Part shown: in pieces, positions 1-5,837 of the stretch | Position numbering within the stretch: the first letter of the stretch is position 1 | How the letters are laid out: every line of letters starts with the position of its first letter | Source: CAZFCK01 sp964517355 | GTDB taxonomy: Bacteria; Desulfobacterota; Desulfovibrionia; Desulfovibrionales; Desulfovibrionaceae | Length of the DNA: 8,070 nucleotides | Direction of reading: 5' to 3' | Assembly: GCA_964517355.1 (NCBI GenBank) | Contig: CAZFCK010000219.1 | Coordinates: forward strand, 1 to 8,070 | Translations under genes and position numbers: made by a program | Notes under the pieces: model-generated | What the model was told of the DNA's origin: nothing | Seen by the model: only the letters and a program-made list of their open reading frames with translations | Databases searched by the model: none

Positions 1-14
1 CAGGGAAATGCATA

Positions 15-49
15 AGAGCATCTAGCGCTTTTCAAGCGTGAGATGCTCT
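15..49. repeat. Long hairpin (imperfect palindrome) overlapping the stop codon of the leftward gene
   Basis: Outer arms AGAGCATCT (15-23) and AGATGCTCT (41-49) are perfect complements. After one A/G mismatch and one G-T pair, the inner arms CGCTT (26-30) and AAGCG (34-38) pair around a 3-base loop. The stem is about 16 bp. The TAG stop of the leftward glycosyltransferase (48-50) lies at the base of the right arm. Neither side has a good T-run: the leftward strand continues as TATGCATTTC. It could be a weak or factor-assisted terminator, or a copy of a dispersed extragenic palindrome. The structure is directly visible; its role is inferred. Confidence 0.6.
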
Positions 50-1238
50 AATCGGACAATGGCGCGCTGAACGTGATCACGCCGCGCGTCAGCGCCGCGT
101 TTTCTTGTTGCTGGAAAAAACAAAGGGGCAAGCGGGGGTAATCCCGGCTGCGCTGATGCCGGATGCCGCCGGCTTGGCTGAAAAATGCGAGTTTGGCTCT
201 GATTTGGTCTTCGCTGCGTTCCACCTGGTTCAGGTGCTCGATTGGGAGCCAGGGCACTATGGCCGCCCCCCCTCGCAGTCCTTGCAGCCGCTCGTGCAGA
301 CGGTTCGCAAAGCGCAGTTGGGGCGTGTTGCGGAAAAGCCGTAACTGGAGGTCGGGCCAGAGCCCCATACCGGCCATGGCGTGCTGTTTATCCGGGTAAA
401 AGGTCCGGCGCGGGAACCAGTAACTGTGCACATGGTCCTGCCCCGTCAACTCTTGGAGCGCATCCCAGGATCCAGGCGCGAAACGTTCATCCCCGTCCAG
501 AAAAAAAATCCAAACCCCGGCGCAAGCCTTGAGCATCGCGTTGCGCTGCGCGCCGAAGTCTTCATTCAAGGGACGCGCCACCTCGCGCAGCATGGGGAGC
601 GGGGCGTATGCATGCGCGGGAAGGGCGGCCGCGTCCCAAACAACGACCAGTTCATGCAGCCATGCGGGAAACTGGGCGAAAAAAGCATCCAGCCCGGGCT
701 CGTCCGGCCGCAGGATCGCGGCCGCGCTCACACGGGGGCGCTGATCGCCGGATGAAGGTTGAAGCCTTTCTTCTTTGACCAGTAAAAACATTTTTTGGAG
801 CCGGGCGTAGTCCTGGTTATTGCAAGCAGCGGCGAGTTCGGGGTTGCGCAGGGGCACGAGGCGGGATAACGCGCCCCTCGCGTGCAGCATGAGCAGCAAG
901 GACCACGGCGAACTGTCCGCGAGGATCTGGCGTTGCGGCGCATCCTGCCACCAGTCGAGCAATTGCGGTGCGTGCGTCAGCAAGGCCTGGACGCGCTCGG
1001 GGCGCACGTCCAACACCGTGAACGGCGTTTCCTGTGGCAGACGTTGCGCCAGTTCGCGGGCCAGCACGCCCGAACCGAGACCGAGCAAGGCCACGTGCCC
1101 CTCAGGGGCGCGTTGCCCGGCGCGCGACAGCCGGAGGGCATGGCGCTCCACATCCTGTTGCGGGAGGGAGGGGCACATGCGCTCCTCAAGCTTGTGGAAC
1201 GGCAGGTGCGACAGCGTGTATTCTCGAAAGGGATGCAT
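48..1238 (-). CDS. Two-domain glycosyltransferase: Rossmann-like N-terminus plus GT2 domain
   Basis: This 396-residue protein is probably a cytoplasmic sugar transferase; no signal peptide or membrane segment is visible. Residues about 47-155 look like a Rossmann-like domain, with VALLGLGSG (49-57) and an acidic strand end LDVRP (76-80), as in SAM-binding folds or the N-terminal domains of some motility-associated or Desulfovibrio glycosyltransferases. Residues about 170-350 are a GT2 domain of the type seen in LPS-core and related transferases: DFGAQRN (227-233), then FFLDGDE (245-251), whose acidic DGD should bind the metal and nucleotide sugar. The ATG at 1238 is supported by AAGGGA (complement of 1246-1251), seven bases upstream. 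It lies 27 bases after the larger glycosyltransferase gene on the same strand, so co-transcription is likely. Donor and acceptor are unknown. Whether the N-terminal domain is catalytic cannot be judged, because other methyltransferase motifs are not clear. Confidence 0.82.
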   Translation of the reverse strand: MHPFREYTLSHLPFHKLEERMCPSLPQQDVERHALRLSRAGQRAPEGHVALLGLGSGVLARELAQRLPQETPFTVLDVRPERVQALLTHAPQLLDWWQDAPQRQILADSSPWSLLLMLHARGALSRLVPLRNPELAAACNNQDYARLQKMFLLVKEERLQPSSGDQRPRVSAAAILRPDEPGLDAFFAQFPAWLHELVVVWDAAALPAHAYAPLPMLREVARPLNEDFGAQRNAMLKACAGVWIFFLDGDERFAPGSWDALQELTGQDHVHSYWFPRRTFYPDKQHAMAGMGLWPDLQLRLFRNTPQLRFANRLHERLQGLRGGAAIVPWLPIEHLNQVERSEDQIRAKLAFFSQAGGIRHQRSRDYPRLPLCFFQQQENAALTRGVITFSAPLSD

Positions 1239-1261
1239 GTCGGTGTCCCTTGATCTTTCCG

Positions 1262-1276
1262 CCTCTTATAAAGAGG
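1262..1276. repeat. Small perfect hairpin at the stop codon between the two leftward glycosyltransferase genes
   Basis: CCTCTT (1262-1267) and AAGAGG (1271-1276) form a perfect 6-bp stem with a 3-base loop, covering the TAA stop (1268-1266) of the upstream leftward gene. No T-run follows, so it is not a convincing terminator. It may be an intercistronic stem that tunes mRNA stability, or chance. Confidence 0.4.
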
Positions 1277-2957
1277 GCAACATGGCGTCCAGTTCCACGA
1301 CTTTGCGCGTGAAATCGTTATCCAGCATGCGCCGGCAACGAACAGCCGCGTTATGGATGTCCTGTTTTTCGAACAGATGCTCCAATTTGAGCTTGTTGCC
1401 GTGGACGTGCGCCTTTTTTGCGTTGTCCCGGGCCTGGGTCAAGCTGGAGTATTGTACGTGGCGGACCACCACGGAGCCGTGGTAGATGCTTGTGAAACCG
1501 GAAAGAAAAGCGCGCAGGTCGCGTTCGAGGTCGTCGAACTGGCTGGGAGAAAAGCGGATGTCGAAGCCGTTGAAGCGCGCGACGCTTTCGCGGGGCAGCA
1601 CATGGCAGCACCCCGTGACGGAGACGCAAGCGCGCGTGTAGCGCAGCAACCCGCTGTCCCGCAGACCAAGGCCGTTGTTGCACACGAACAGGCCTTCCCG
1701 CACGTCTTTAAATCCGCTGTTGCACAGCTCGGGGTTCAACAAGTTGAAATCAGCGGCTTGAAGGAGGTGGGGGCGTTTGTTGCGCTCCACACGGCAACCC
1801 ACGGCGCTCACCCGCGGCGTTGCCTCCGCTTGGGCCACAAGCTTGGGGAGCCAGTCCGGGGGGAGAAAAATGTCGTCGTCCAGAAAAGCCATGTAGCGGC
1901 TTTCGCGCACCTGGGGCAAGCTGAGCAGCCAGTTGCGCGCGGCTGGAGCCCCGATGTTCACAGGCAGTCGTAGGAGATCGAGCGGGGGCAATCCGCGCGC
2001 CCTCCACATATCACAGGCCTCTTGCAGCACTTGCGGCGTTTCGTCCGTTGAGCCGTTGTCCAGGCAGATGACCTTGGCCCGGCCGATCCGGCTTGCGGCC
2101 AGTGATTCCAGCGTGGCGGCGAGATCCGAGGCTTTGTTCCAGGAATAGAGCAGCACGCTGACTTGATCCAGGAGTGCGTCGGGAACAGTGGAGGGCGGGG
2201 GGCGCAACAGCTCGTGCGTTGTCAGGGCCAGGTTCACGTGCCAGGGAAAGCGCTGCCAGAGGCGGCCGAGCAGGTGCGCGGCTTCCGCGCCATTGGCCTC
2301 CGGGTCCTGCTGCAGCAGAAGAGATGCCCGTGCCGCGTCTCGCCAGGGGCCGAAGAGGTCCTTGTCCACGGCGTCCACCATGCTCAGGGCTTCCGCGGGA
2401 GGCAGGGCGGCCATTGCCCACTCGGCGCGCAGCCGTTGCCCGATATGGGAAAAGGAGGCCAATGCCGTGCATTCGGCCATGAGTTCCGCCGCCTGGGCGA
2501 ACAGCCCTTGATCCAGGAGCAGGGGGAGTATCTGCCCGAGCCAGAACAGGCCTGAGCGCCCGGCGTTCGCCAATTCAAGAAAGGCACGCGGGAGGGAGCC
2601 GCCATCATTGGCCTGGACCAGCAGTTCCCCGATGTCCGCATCTTGTTCGGGAAAGGATACGTGTTTGTTGAGTATGCTGGTGATGACGCACCGTTGCGCG
2701 GGAAGGACGGAGACTTTGTCCTGAAGTGAGACCAGGGTTTGCAGAGCGCTTTTATCCAGGGGGCGGTGCTGCCAGGACCAAAAGGCGAGATCCGCCGCGA
2801 AATTAAGGTAGGCGGGGTCCTGGCGCAAAAGGTCTATCGCATGCTGCAAAAGCTGCATCTGATTCCATGGCGCTTCTATTCCAAAGAGCAGCGTTGGCAG
2901 TTCGTTTTTGGCTCGAAAGAGAAAAGGGCGTGTTTTGCGCAGGGTGTTTTTGGGCAT
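1266..2957 (-). CDS. GT2 glycosyltransferase with long helical-repeat N-terminal region
   Basis: This 563-residue protein has two parts. Residues 1 to about 262 are rich in Leu, Ala and Trp helices of TPR-like character (for example AELMAECTALAS, 157-168), without a clean TPR consensus. Residues about 266-495 are a GT-A fold family 2 domain: VSVLLYSWNK (266-275), DNGSTD (300-305) for nucleotide binding, PVNIGAPAARNWL (332-344), FLDDD (358-362) as the metal-binding DXD-type motif, and FDDLERD (474-480), where the catalytic-base ED-type motif is expected. A Lys/Arg-rich helical tail follows. No membrane helix or signal peptide is seen, so it probably acts in the cytoplasm on a nucleotide-sugar donor. 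The ATG at 2957 is chosen because AAAGG (complement of 2965-2969) lies seven bases upstream; the frame stays open to a TTG at 3029, which lacks such support. It is the first gene of a leftward pair and a full-length paralogue of the divergent gene at 3122. Donor and acceptor are unknown. Confidence 0.88.
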   Translation of the reverse strand: MPKNTLRKTRPFLFRAKNELPTLLFGIEAPWNQMQLLQHAIDLLRQDPAYLNFAADLAFWSWQHRPLDKSALQTLVSLQDKVSVLPAQRCVITSILNKHVSFPEQDADIGELLVQANDGGSLPRAFLELANAGRSGLFWLGQILPLLLDQGLFAQAAELMAECTALASFSHIGQRLRAEWAMAALPPAEALSMVDAVDKDLFGPWRDAARASLLLQQDPEANGAEAAHLLGRLWQRFPWHVNLALTTHELLRPPPSTVPDALLDQVSVLLYSWNKASDLAATLESLAASRIGRAKVICLDNGSTDETPQVLQEACDMWRARGLPPLDLLRLPVNIGAPAARNWLLSLPQVRESRYMAFLDDDIFLPPDWLPKLVAQAEATPRVSAVGCRVERNKRPHLLQAADFNLLNPELCNSGFKDVREGLFVCNNGLGLRDSGLLRYTRACVSVTGCCHVLPRESVARFNGFDIRFSPSQFDDLERDLRAFLSGFTSIYHGSVVVRHVQYSSLTQARDNAKKAHVHGNKLKLEHLFEKQDIHNAAVRCRRMLDNDFTRKVVELDAMLPSL

Positions 2958-3121
2958 GGACGTACCTTTTTTTATGACAAGGCGGGGAAACTGACCGTAT
3001 TTCTTGCCATAACTATACGGCTGGGGCAATATGGACCGCGTTCAACGAGAGCTTGCGCGGGGGAAGGCCCCTTGTCAAGCCGGGTTGTTGCTCACCGCTT
3101 GAGATTTCAAGAGGTTCCCGC
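2958..3121. promoter_or_regulatory. Divergent intergenic region between the paired glycosyltransferase genes
   Basis: These 164 bases separate two oppositely transcribed genes, so promoters for both directions are expected here or just inside the genes. On the leftward strand, TATAGT (complement of 3012-3017) matches the -10 consensus at five of six positions, but no good -35 lies 16-18 bases upstream of it. On the rightward strand, TTGCCA (3004-3009) has only a weak partner, CAATAT (3027-3032), at 17 bases. I see no convincing operator palindrome and no small gene. Promoter placement is an inference from position with weak motif support. Confidence 0.35.
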
Positions 3122-4777
3122 ATGTTCGATTGGCGTTCCCTTCCTCCCCCGTTGCAAGAGGGGCTGCTGCATGGCGCCGTAGGCAAAATGCATTGTTTCG
3201 ACCTGGCCCGCAAGGCGTTGGCGTCCGAGTCCGGGAAACTCGCCCCCCTTGGCCTGCAATTGCTGCGCTGGGCCTGGGAGAACGACCCCATGGACGGCGG
3301 GCTCGCCGCGCAATTGGAAAACGCGGCCGGCCATATGCTGCCGGGGGCGGTGCGCGACCTGCTCAAAGCCGTTGCGGCCTCCTATGGGCGGCCCCAACGG
3401 CTGGATTATCTTGTGCGGTTGTATGCGAAAGGGGATCAGGAAAAGCTGCGTCATTACCTGGAACAGCAATGCGCCAAGGAGCCCAACAACCTGTTTTGGC
3501 TGCAACAGGCATTGGGGCAGGCGAGTTACACGGGGACGTGGGACCAGGCCCTAATGCTGCTGGATCTGGTGGATCGGCCGTCTCTGGCTCCCGTGTTGGA
3601 AAAGGCGCGTGCCGACATATCGCTTTTTTCCGGGAATTTGGCCAACGGGCTGGAACGGTACGCACGTCTGGCCGAAACTCCCGGTCTTTGGTCTGCGACC
3701 TTGGGGCAGGCCGAAGCGTTGTGCAGAGCGGGGCGCCTTGACGAAGCGCTCGCCGTATGGGGGGGAGCCGCCGGCGTTCTGGAATGGAACGCCAACCTGC
3801 TCCTGCGGTTGTTCGACGCGGCGACGGGCCGTGACCGCGATCTATGCGAACTTTCCGGAAAAGTGGCTGTTTTACTATATACATATAATAAATCAGGGGA
3901 CTTGGAAAAGACTTTACGGGCATTGTCCACCCGTCTCGCGGACAATGTCACGCTTTTTGTGCTTGACAATGGCTGCACGGATGCTACCCCTCTTGTGCTC
4001 AACGCATGGCGACAACGTCTTGGGTCGGACCGTATGCGGCTCACAACATTGCCGGTGAACGTGGGCGCTCCGGCGGCGAGAAACTGGCTCGCCGCTGTGG
4101 ACGCTGTTCGAGGCTGTGATTGGGTTGCGTATGTCGATGACGACGCGCCACCACCTGAAGACTGGCTGCAACGCCTGGGAGCCGCAAGCAAAGCCTATCC
4201 CGATGCCGGGGTCTGGGGGGGGCGTGTTGTTGATGGGCACAACGCGCATGTGCTGCAGCACGTGGATTTGCACTTGTGTGATCCGCCCGAGACGGAATCC
4301 GATCCCGACGCACCCGCGTACGCACGGAGATTCGGATTGAGCCGCTTGCATCATCAGGTTTTGGACTCAGGGCAGTTCACATATTGCAGACCTTGTGCTA
4401 CGGTGACAGGATGCGTGCATCTGTTTCGGCAGGAAGTGCTTGAGCGAAGCGGCGGCTTCGATCTGCGTTTCACACCATCGCAATATGATGATGTGGAACA
4501 TGATTTGCGGCTCTTTCGCCAAGGGTATCACGTGGTCTATCAGGGCCATCTGGCCGTGCCGCATATGAAGCGCTCAGGACGCGCCGGCCGCGTGGACGCT
4601 CGGGAAAACGCGCGCGCACTTGGGAACCAGTACAAACTGCAGCTCATGTACACGCGGCGGGAGATTCAGGACTTACGGCAAGGACAGCGGGAGCTCTTGC
4701 TGGCGGATGTTTTGTTCAAACGGAATTGGTTGGCCAAAGAGGGTTTGATGCCCCCGATTATCGATAGTGGAAGTTGA
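3122..4777 (+). CDS. GT2 glycosyltransferase with helical-repeat N-terminal region, paralogue of the divergent gene
   Basis: This 551-residue protein has a TPR-like helical N-terminal half (1 to about 243; helix pairs such as WDQALMLLDLV, 140-150, and AEALCRAGRLDEALAVW, 197-213) and a GT-A family 2 domain. The domain motifs are VAVLLYTYNKS (248-258), DNGCTD (282-287, with Cys where Ser is usual), PVNVGAPAARNWL (311-323), YVDDD (337-341) as the metal-binding motif, and YDDVEHD (455-461) as the likely catalytic-acid region. The C-terminal tail is helical and basic. No signal peptide or membrane segment is visible. The ATG at 3122 follows AAGAGG (3109-3114) by seven bases; an upstream in-frame TTG at 3053 lacks this. 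It is collinear with the divergent 563-residue protein along its whole length, including the helical half (L..W.W...P.D and LFWL blocks). Codons 251-258 form an abrupt AT-rich stretch at the domain junction. It is likely a sugar transferase for a surface glycan or glycoprotein; the specificity is unknown. Confidence 0.88.
   Translation: MFDWRSLPPPLQEGLLHGAVGKMHCFDLARKALASESGKLAPLGLQLLRWAWENDPMDGGLAAQLENAAGHMLPGAVRDLLKAVAASYGRPQRLDYLVRLYAKGDQEKLRHYLEQQCAKEPNNLFWLQQALGQASYTGTWDQALMLLDLVDRPSLAPVLEKARADISLFSGNLANGLERYARLAETPGLWSATLGQAEALCRAGRLDEALAVWGGAAGVLEWNANLLLRLFDAATGRDRDLCELSGKVAVLLYTYNKSGDLEKTLRALSTRLADNVTLFVLDNGCTDATPLVLNAWRQRLGSDRMRLTTLPVNVGAPAARNWLAAVDAVRGCDWVAYVDDDAPPPEDWLQRLGAASKAYPDAGVWGGRVVDGHNAHVLQHVDLHLCDPPETESDPDAPAYARRFGLSRLHHQVLDSGQFTYCRPCATVTGCVHLFRQEVLERSGGFDLRFTPSQYDDVEHDLRLFRQGYHVVYQGHLAVPHMKRSGRAGRVDARENARALGNQYKLQLMYTRREIQDLRQGQRELLLADVLFKRNWLAKEGLMPPIIDSGS
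3872..3895 (+). other. AT-rich codon block at the domain junction, containing TATAAT
   Basis: Eight consecutive codons (TTA CTA TAT ACA TAT AAT AAA TCA, residues 251-258) hold only 3 G/C bases in 24, inside an otherwise GC-rich gene. The block lies on the first beta strand of the GT2 domain, where the paralogue encodes the similar LLYSWNKA with GC-rich codons. It contains a perfect -10 hexamer, TATAAT (3884-3889), but no recognisable -35 at 16-18 bases. It could be a translation slow point between domains, a cryptic internal promoter, or drift. Confidence 0.5.
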
Positions 4778-4778
4778 G

Positions 4779-4821
4779 AACGTGCAGCCGTGCGGCCATT
4801 GTCCGGCACACGGAACGTTTT
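4779..4821 (+). terminator. Weak candidate terminator after the rightward glycosyltransferase
   Basis: Just after the TGA stop (4775-4777), AACGT (4779-4783) pairs with ACGTT (4815-4819) and CCGTG (4788-4792) pairs with CACGG (4809-4813). A short CGG/CCG stem can form within. The hairpin is interrupted by internal loops and ends in only four T (4818-4821). It sits where the glycosyltransferase transcript should end before the str operon promoter, but its structure is imperfect. Confidence 0.33.
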
Positions 4822-4862
4822 CAGGAAAAATTGTGCAAAGCGTGGAATGCAGGCCCCGGAAC

Positions 4863-4915
4863 GATAAATATATCTGTTTTAGGGCTTGACAAATGGACTA
4901 TGTTTTTCTAACTAT
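4863..4915 (+). promoter_or_regulatory. str operon promoter with AT-rich upstream tract
   Basis: A perfect sigma-70 -35 hexamer, TTGACA (4886-4891), is followed at 17-18 bases by TAACTAT (4909-4915), an imperfect -10. Directly upstream, about 4863-4880 is AT-rich (ATAAATATATCTGTTTT), as in UP elements of strong ribosomal-protein promoters. Transcription would start near 4922 and leave a leader of roughly 40 bases before rpsL. The -35 is clear; the -10 is the weak point. Confidence 0.6.
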
Positions 4916-4963
4916 CACCGTCTTTGCATCCATAGATTATATTTGCAACAGCGGAGGACGCGC

Positions 4964-5335
4964 ATGCCGACAATTAATCAGCTCGTGCGAAAGCAACGGG
5001 CCGAAGTGGTGAAGAGAAAGAAGACTCCAGCGCTGCAGGCTTGTCCTCAGCGTCGTGGGGTGTGCACTCGCGTGTATACCACCACACCCAAAAAACCTAA
5101 CTCAGCGTTGCGTAAAGTTGCGCGTGTACGCCTGACCAACGGTATCGAGGTCACGGCATATATTCCGGGTGAGGGGCACAACCTGCAGGAGCACTCCGTG
5201 GTGTTGATCCGCGGCGGCCGTGTAAAAGACCTTCCCGGCGTGCGCTACCATATTGTTCGTGGCTCGCTGGATACTGCAGGCGTCCAGGATAGGCGTCAAA
5301 GTCGTTCTAAATATGGCGCCAAGCGGCCCAAATAG
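4964..5335 (+). CDS. rpsL: 30S ribosomal protein S12
   Basis: Full-length S12 (123 residues). It sits at the interface of the 30S decoding centre and helps control tRNA selection accuracy. The sequence carries the family hallmarks: QACPQRRGVCTRVYTTTPKKPNSALRK (25-51) and the GEGHNLQEHSVVLIRGGRVKDLPGVRYH stretch (69-96). Lys43 and Lys88, whose substitution gives streptomycin resistance, are both wild type, and Asp89, the site of methylthiolation in some bacteria, is present. The ATG at 4964 follows GGAGG (4953-4957) by six bases. The frame is open upstream to a TTG inside the -35 box, which cannot be the start. It is the first gene of the str operon, 21 bases before rpsG. Confidence 0.99.
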   Translation: MPTINQLVRKQRAEVVKRKKTPALQACPQRRGVCTRVYTTTPKKPNSALRKVARVRLTNGIEVTAYIPGEGHNLQEHSVVLIRGGRVKDLPGVRYHIVRGSLDTAGVQDRRQSRSKYGAKRPK

Positions 5336-5356
5336 TTATAGTCAGGGAGTACCGAC

Positions 5357-5827
5357 ATGCCCCGCAAAGGACCAGTCCCCAAGCGAGAGATTATCTCAGA
5401 TCCGATTTATAACAGCCGGTTGGTGGCCAAGTTCATCAACAGGCTGATGCTCAGTGGTAAGAAAAGCACCGCGGAGCGCATTTTTTATGAAGCGTTACAG
5501 GTGTTGGGCGAAAAGGCCAGTGAAGAGCCTTTACGCGCGTTTGAAAGGGCGTTGGACAACGTCAAGCCCCACATGGAAGTCAAGGCGCGCCGTGTGGGTG
5601 GCGCAACCTACCAGGTGCCCATGGAAGTCCGCTCCGAGCGGCAGCTTTCCCTGGCCATCCGTTGGTTGATCAACTATTCCCGCGCCCGTGGCGAAAAGGG
5701 AATGGTTGGCCGTTTGTCTGGCGAGCTTTTGGACGCTTTCAATAACCGGGGGGGTGCCGTGAAAAAGAAAGAAGACACCCACCGCATGGCCGAGGCCAAC
5801 AAGGCCTTTGCCCATTATCGCTGGTAG
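5357..5827 (+). CDS. rpsG: 30S ribosomal protein S7
   Basis: Complete S7 (156 residues, the usual length). It binds the 3' major domain of 16S rRNA, nucleates assembly of the 30S head and contacts tRNA in the E site. Visible hallmarks are the N-terminal MPRKGPVPKR (1-10), LMLSGKKSTAERI (30-42), the basic beta-hairpin VKARRVGGATYQVPMEVR (75-92) and the C-terminal RMAEANKAFAHYRW (143-156). The ATG at 5357 follows AGGGAG (5344-5349). In E. coli S7 represses the operon by binding the rpsL-rpsG intercistronic RNA of roughly 100 bases; here that spacer is only 21 bases, so the same site is unlikely. fusA follows after 10 bases. Confidence 0.99.
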   Translation: MPRKGPVPKREIISDPIYNSRLVAKFINRLMLSGKKSTAERIFYEALQVLGEKASEEPLRAFERALDNVKPHMEVKARRVGGATYQVPMEVRSERQLSLAIRWLINYSRARGEKGMVGRLSGELLDAFNNRGGAVKKKEDTHRMAEANKAFAHYRW

Positions 5828-5830
5828 GAG
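5826..5830 (+). promoter_or_regulatory. Shine-Dalgarno of fusA overlapping the rpsG stop codon
   Basis: AGGAG overlaps the last two bases of the rpsG TAG stop (5825-5827) and lies seven bases before the GTG at 5838. This settles the EF-G start: in-frame codons further upstream lie within rpsG and would add residues that EF-G proteins lack. The arrangement suggests translational coupling of S7 and EF-G. Confidence 0.8.
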
Positions 5831-5837
5831 AAGCAAC

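Noticed and set aside
820..1485. A 221-codon open frame on the + strand spanning two leftward genes
   Set aside because: It is low-complexity, rich in Ser, Arg and Cys, runs antisense across two real genes and has no motif.
1353..1973. A 206-codon open frame on the + strand across the leftward GT2 gene
   Set aside because: It is antisense to a gene with complete GT2 motifs. The product resembles no family and there is no supporting Shine-Dalgarno or gene context.
2958..3029. N-terminal extension of the 563-residue glycosyltransferase to a TTG at 3029
   Set aside because: The ATG at 2957 has a well-spaced Shine-Dalgarno sequence. The extension would cover the candidate promoter and has no counterpart in the paralogue.
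3841..3900. A frameshift or recombination scar at the AT-rich block in the rightward GT2 gene
   Set aside because: The reading frame and the expected GT2 residues (VAVLLYTYNKS, then DNGCTD) continue without interruption, so the gene is intact.
3526..4191. A 221-codon open frame on the - strand inside the rightward GT2 gene
   Set aside because: It is Ser/Arg/Pro-rich antisense translation of a gene with clear catalytic motifs.
4886..4963. Upstream extension of rpsL to the TTG at 4886
   Set aside because: That TTG is part of the -35 hexamer. S12 proteins begin at the MPTINQL position, which has its own strong Shine-Dalgarno sequence.
5073..5230. Streptomycin-resistance changes in S12
   Set aside because: Lys43 and Lys88 and the residues around them are the wild-type, drug-sensitive ones.
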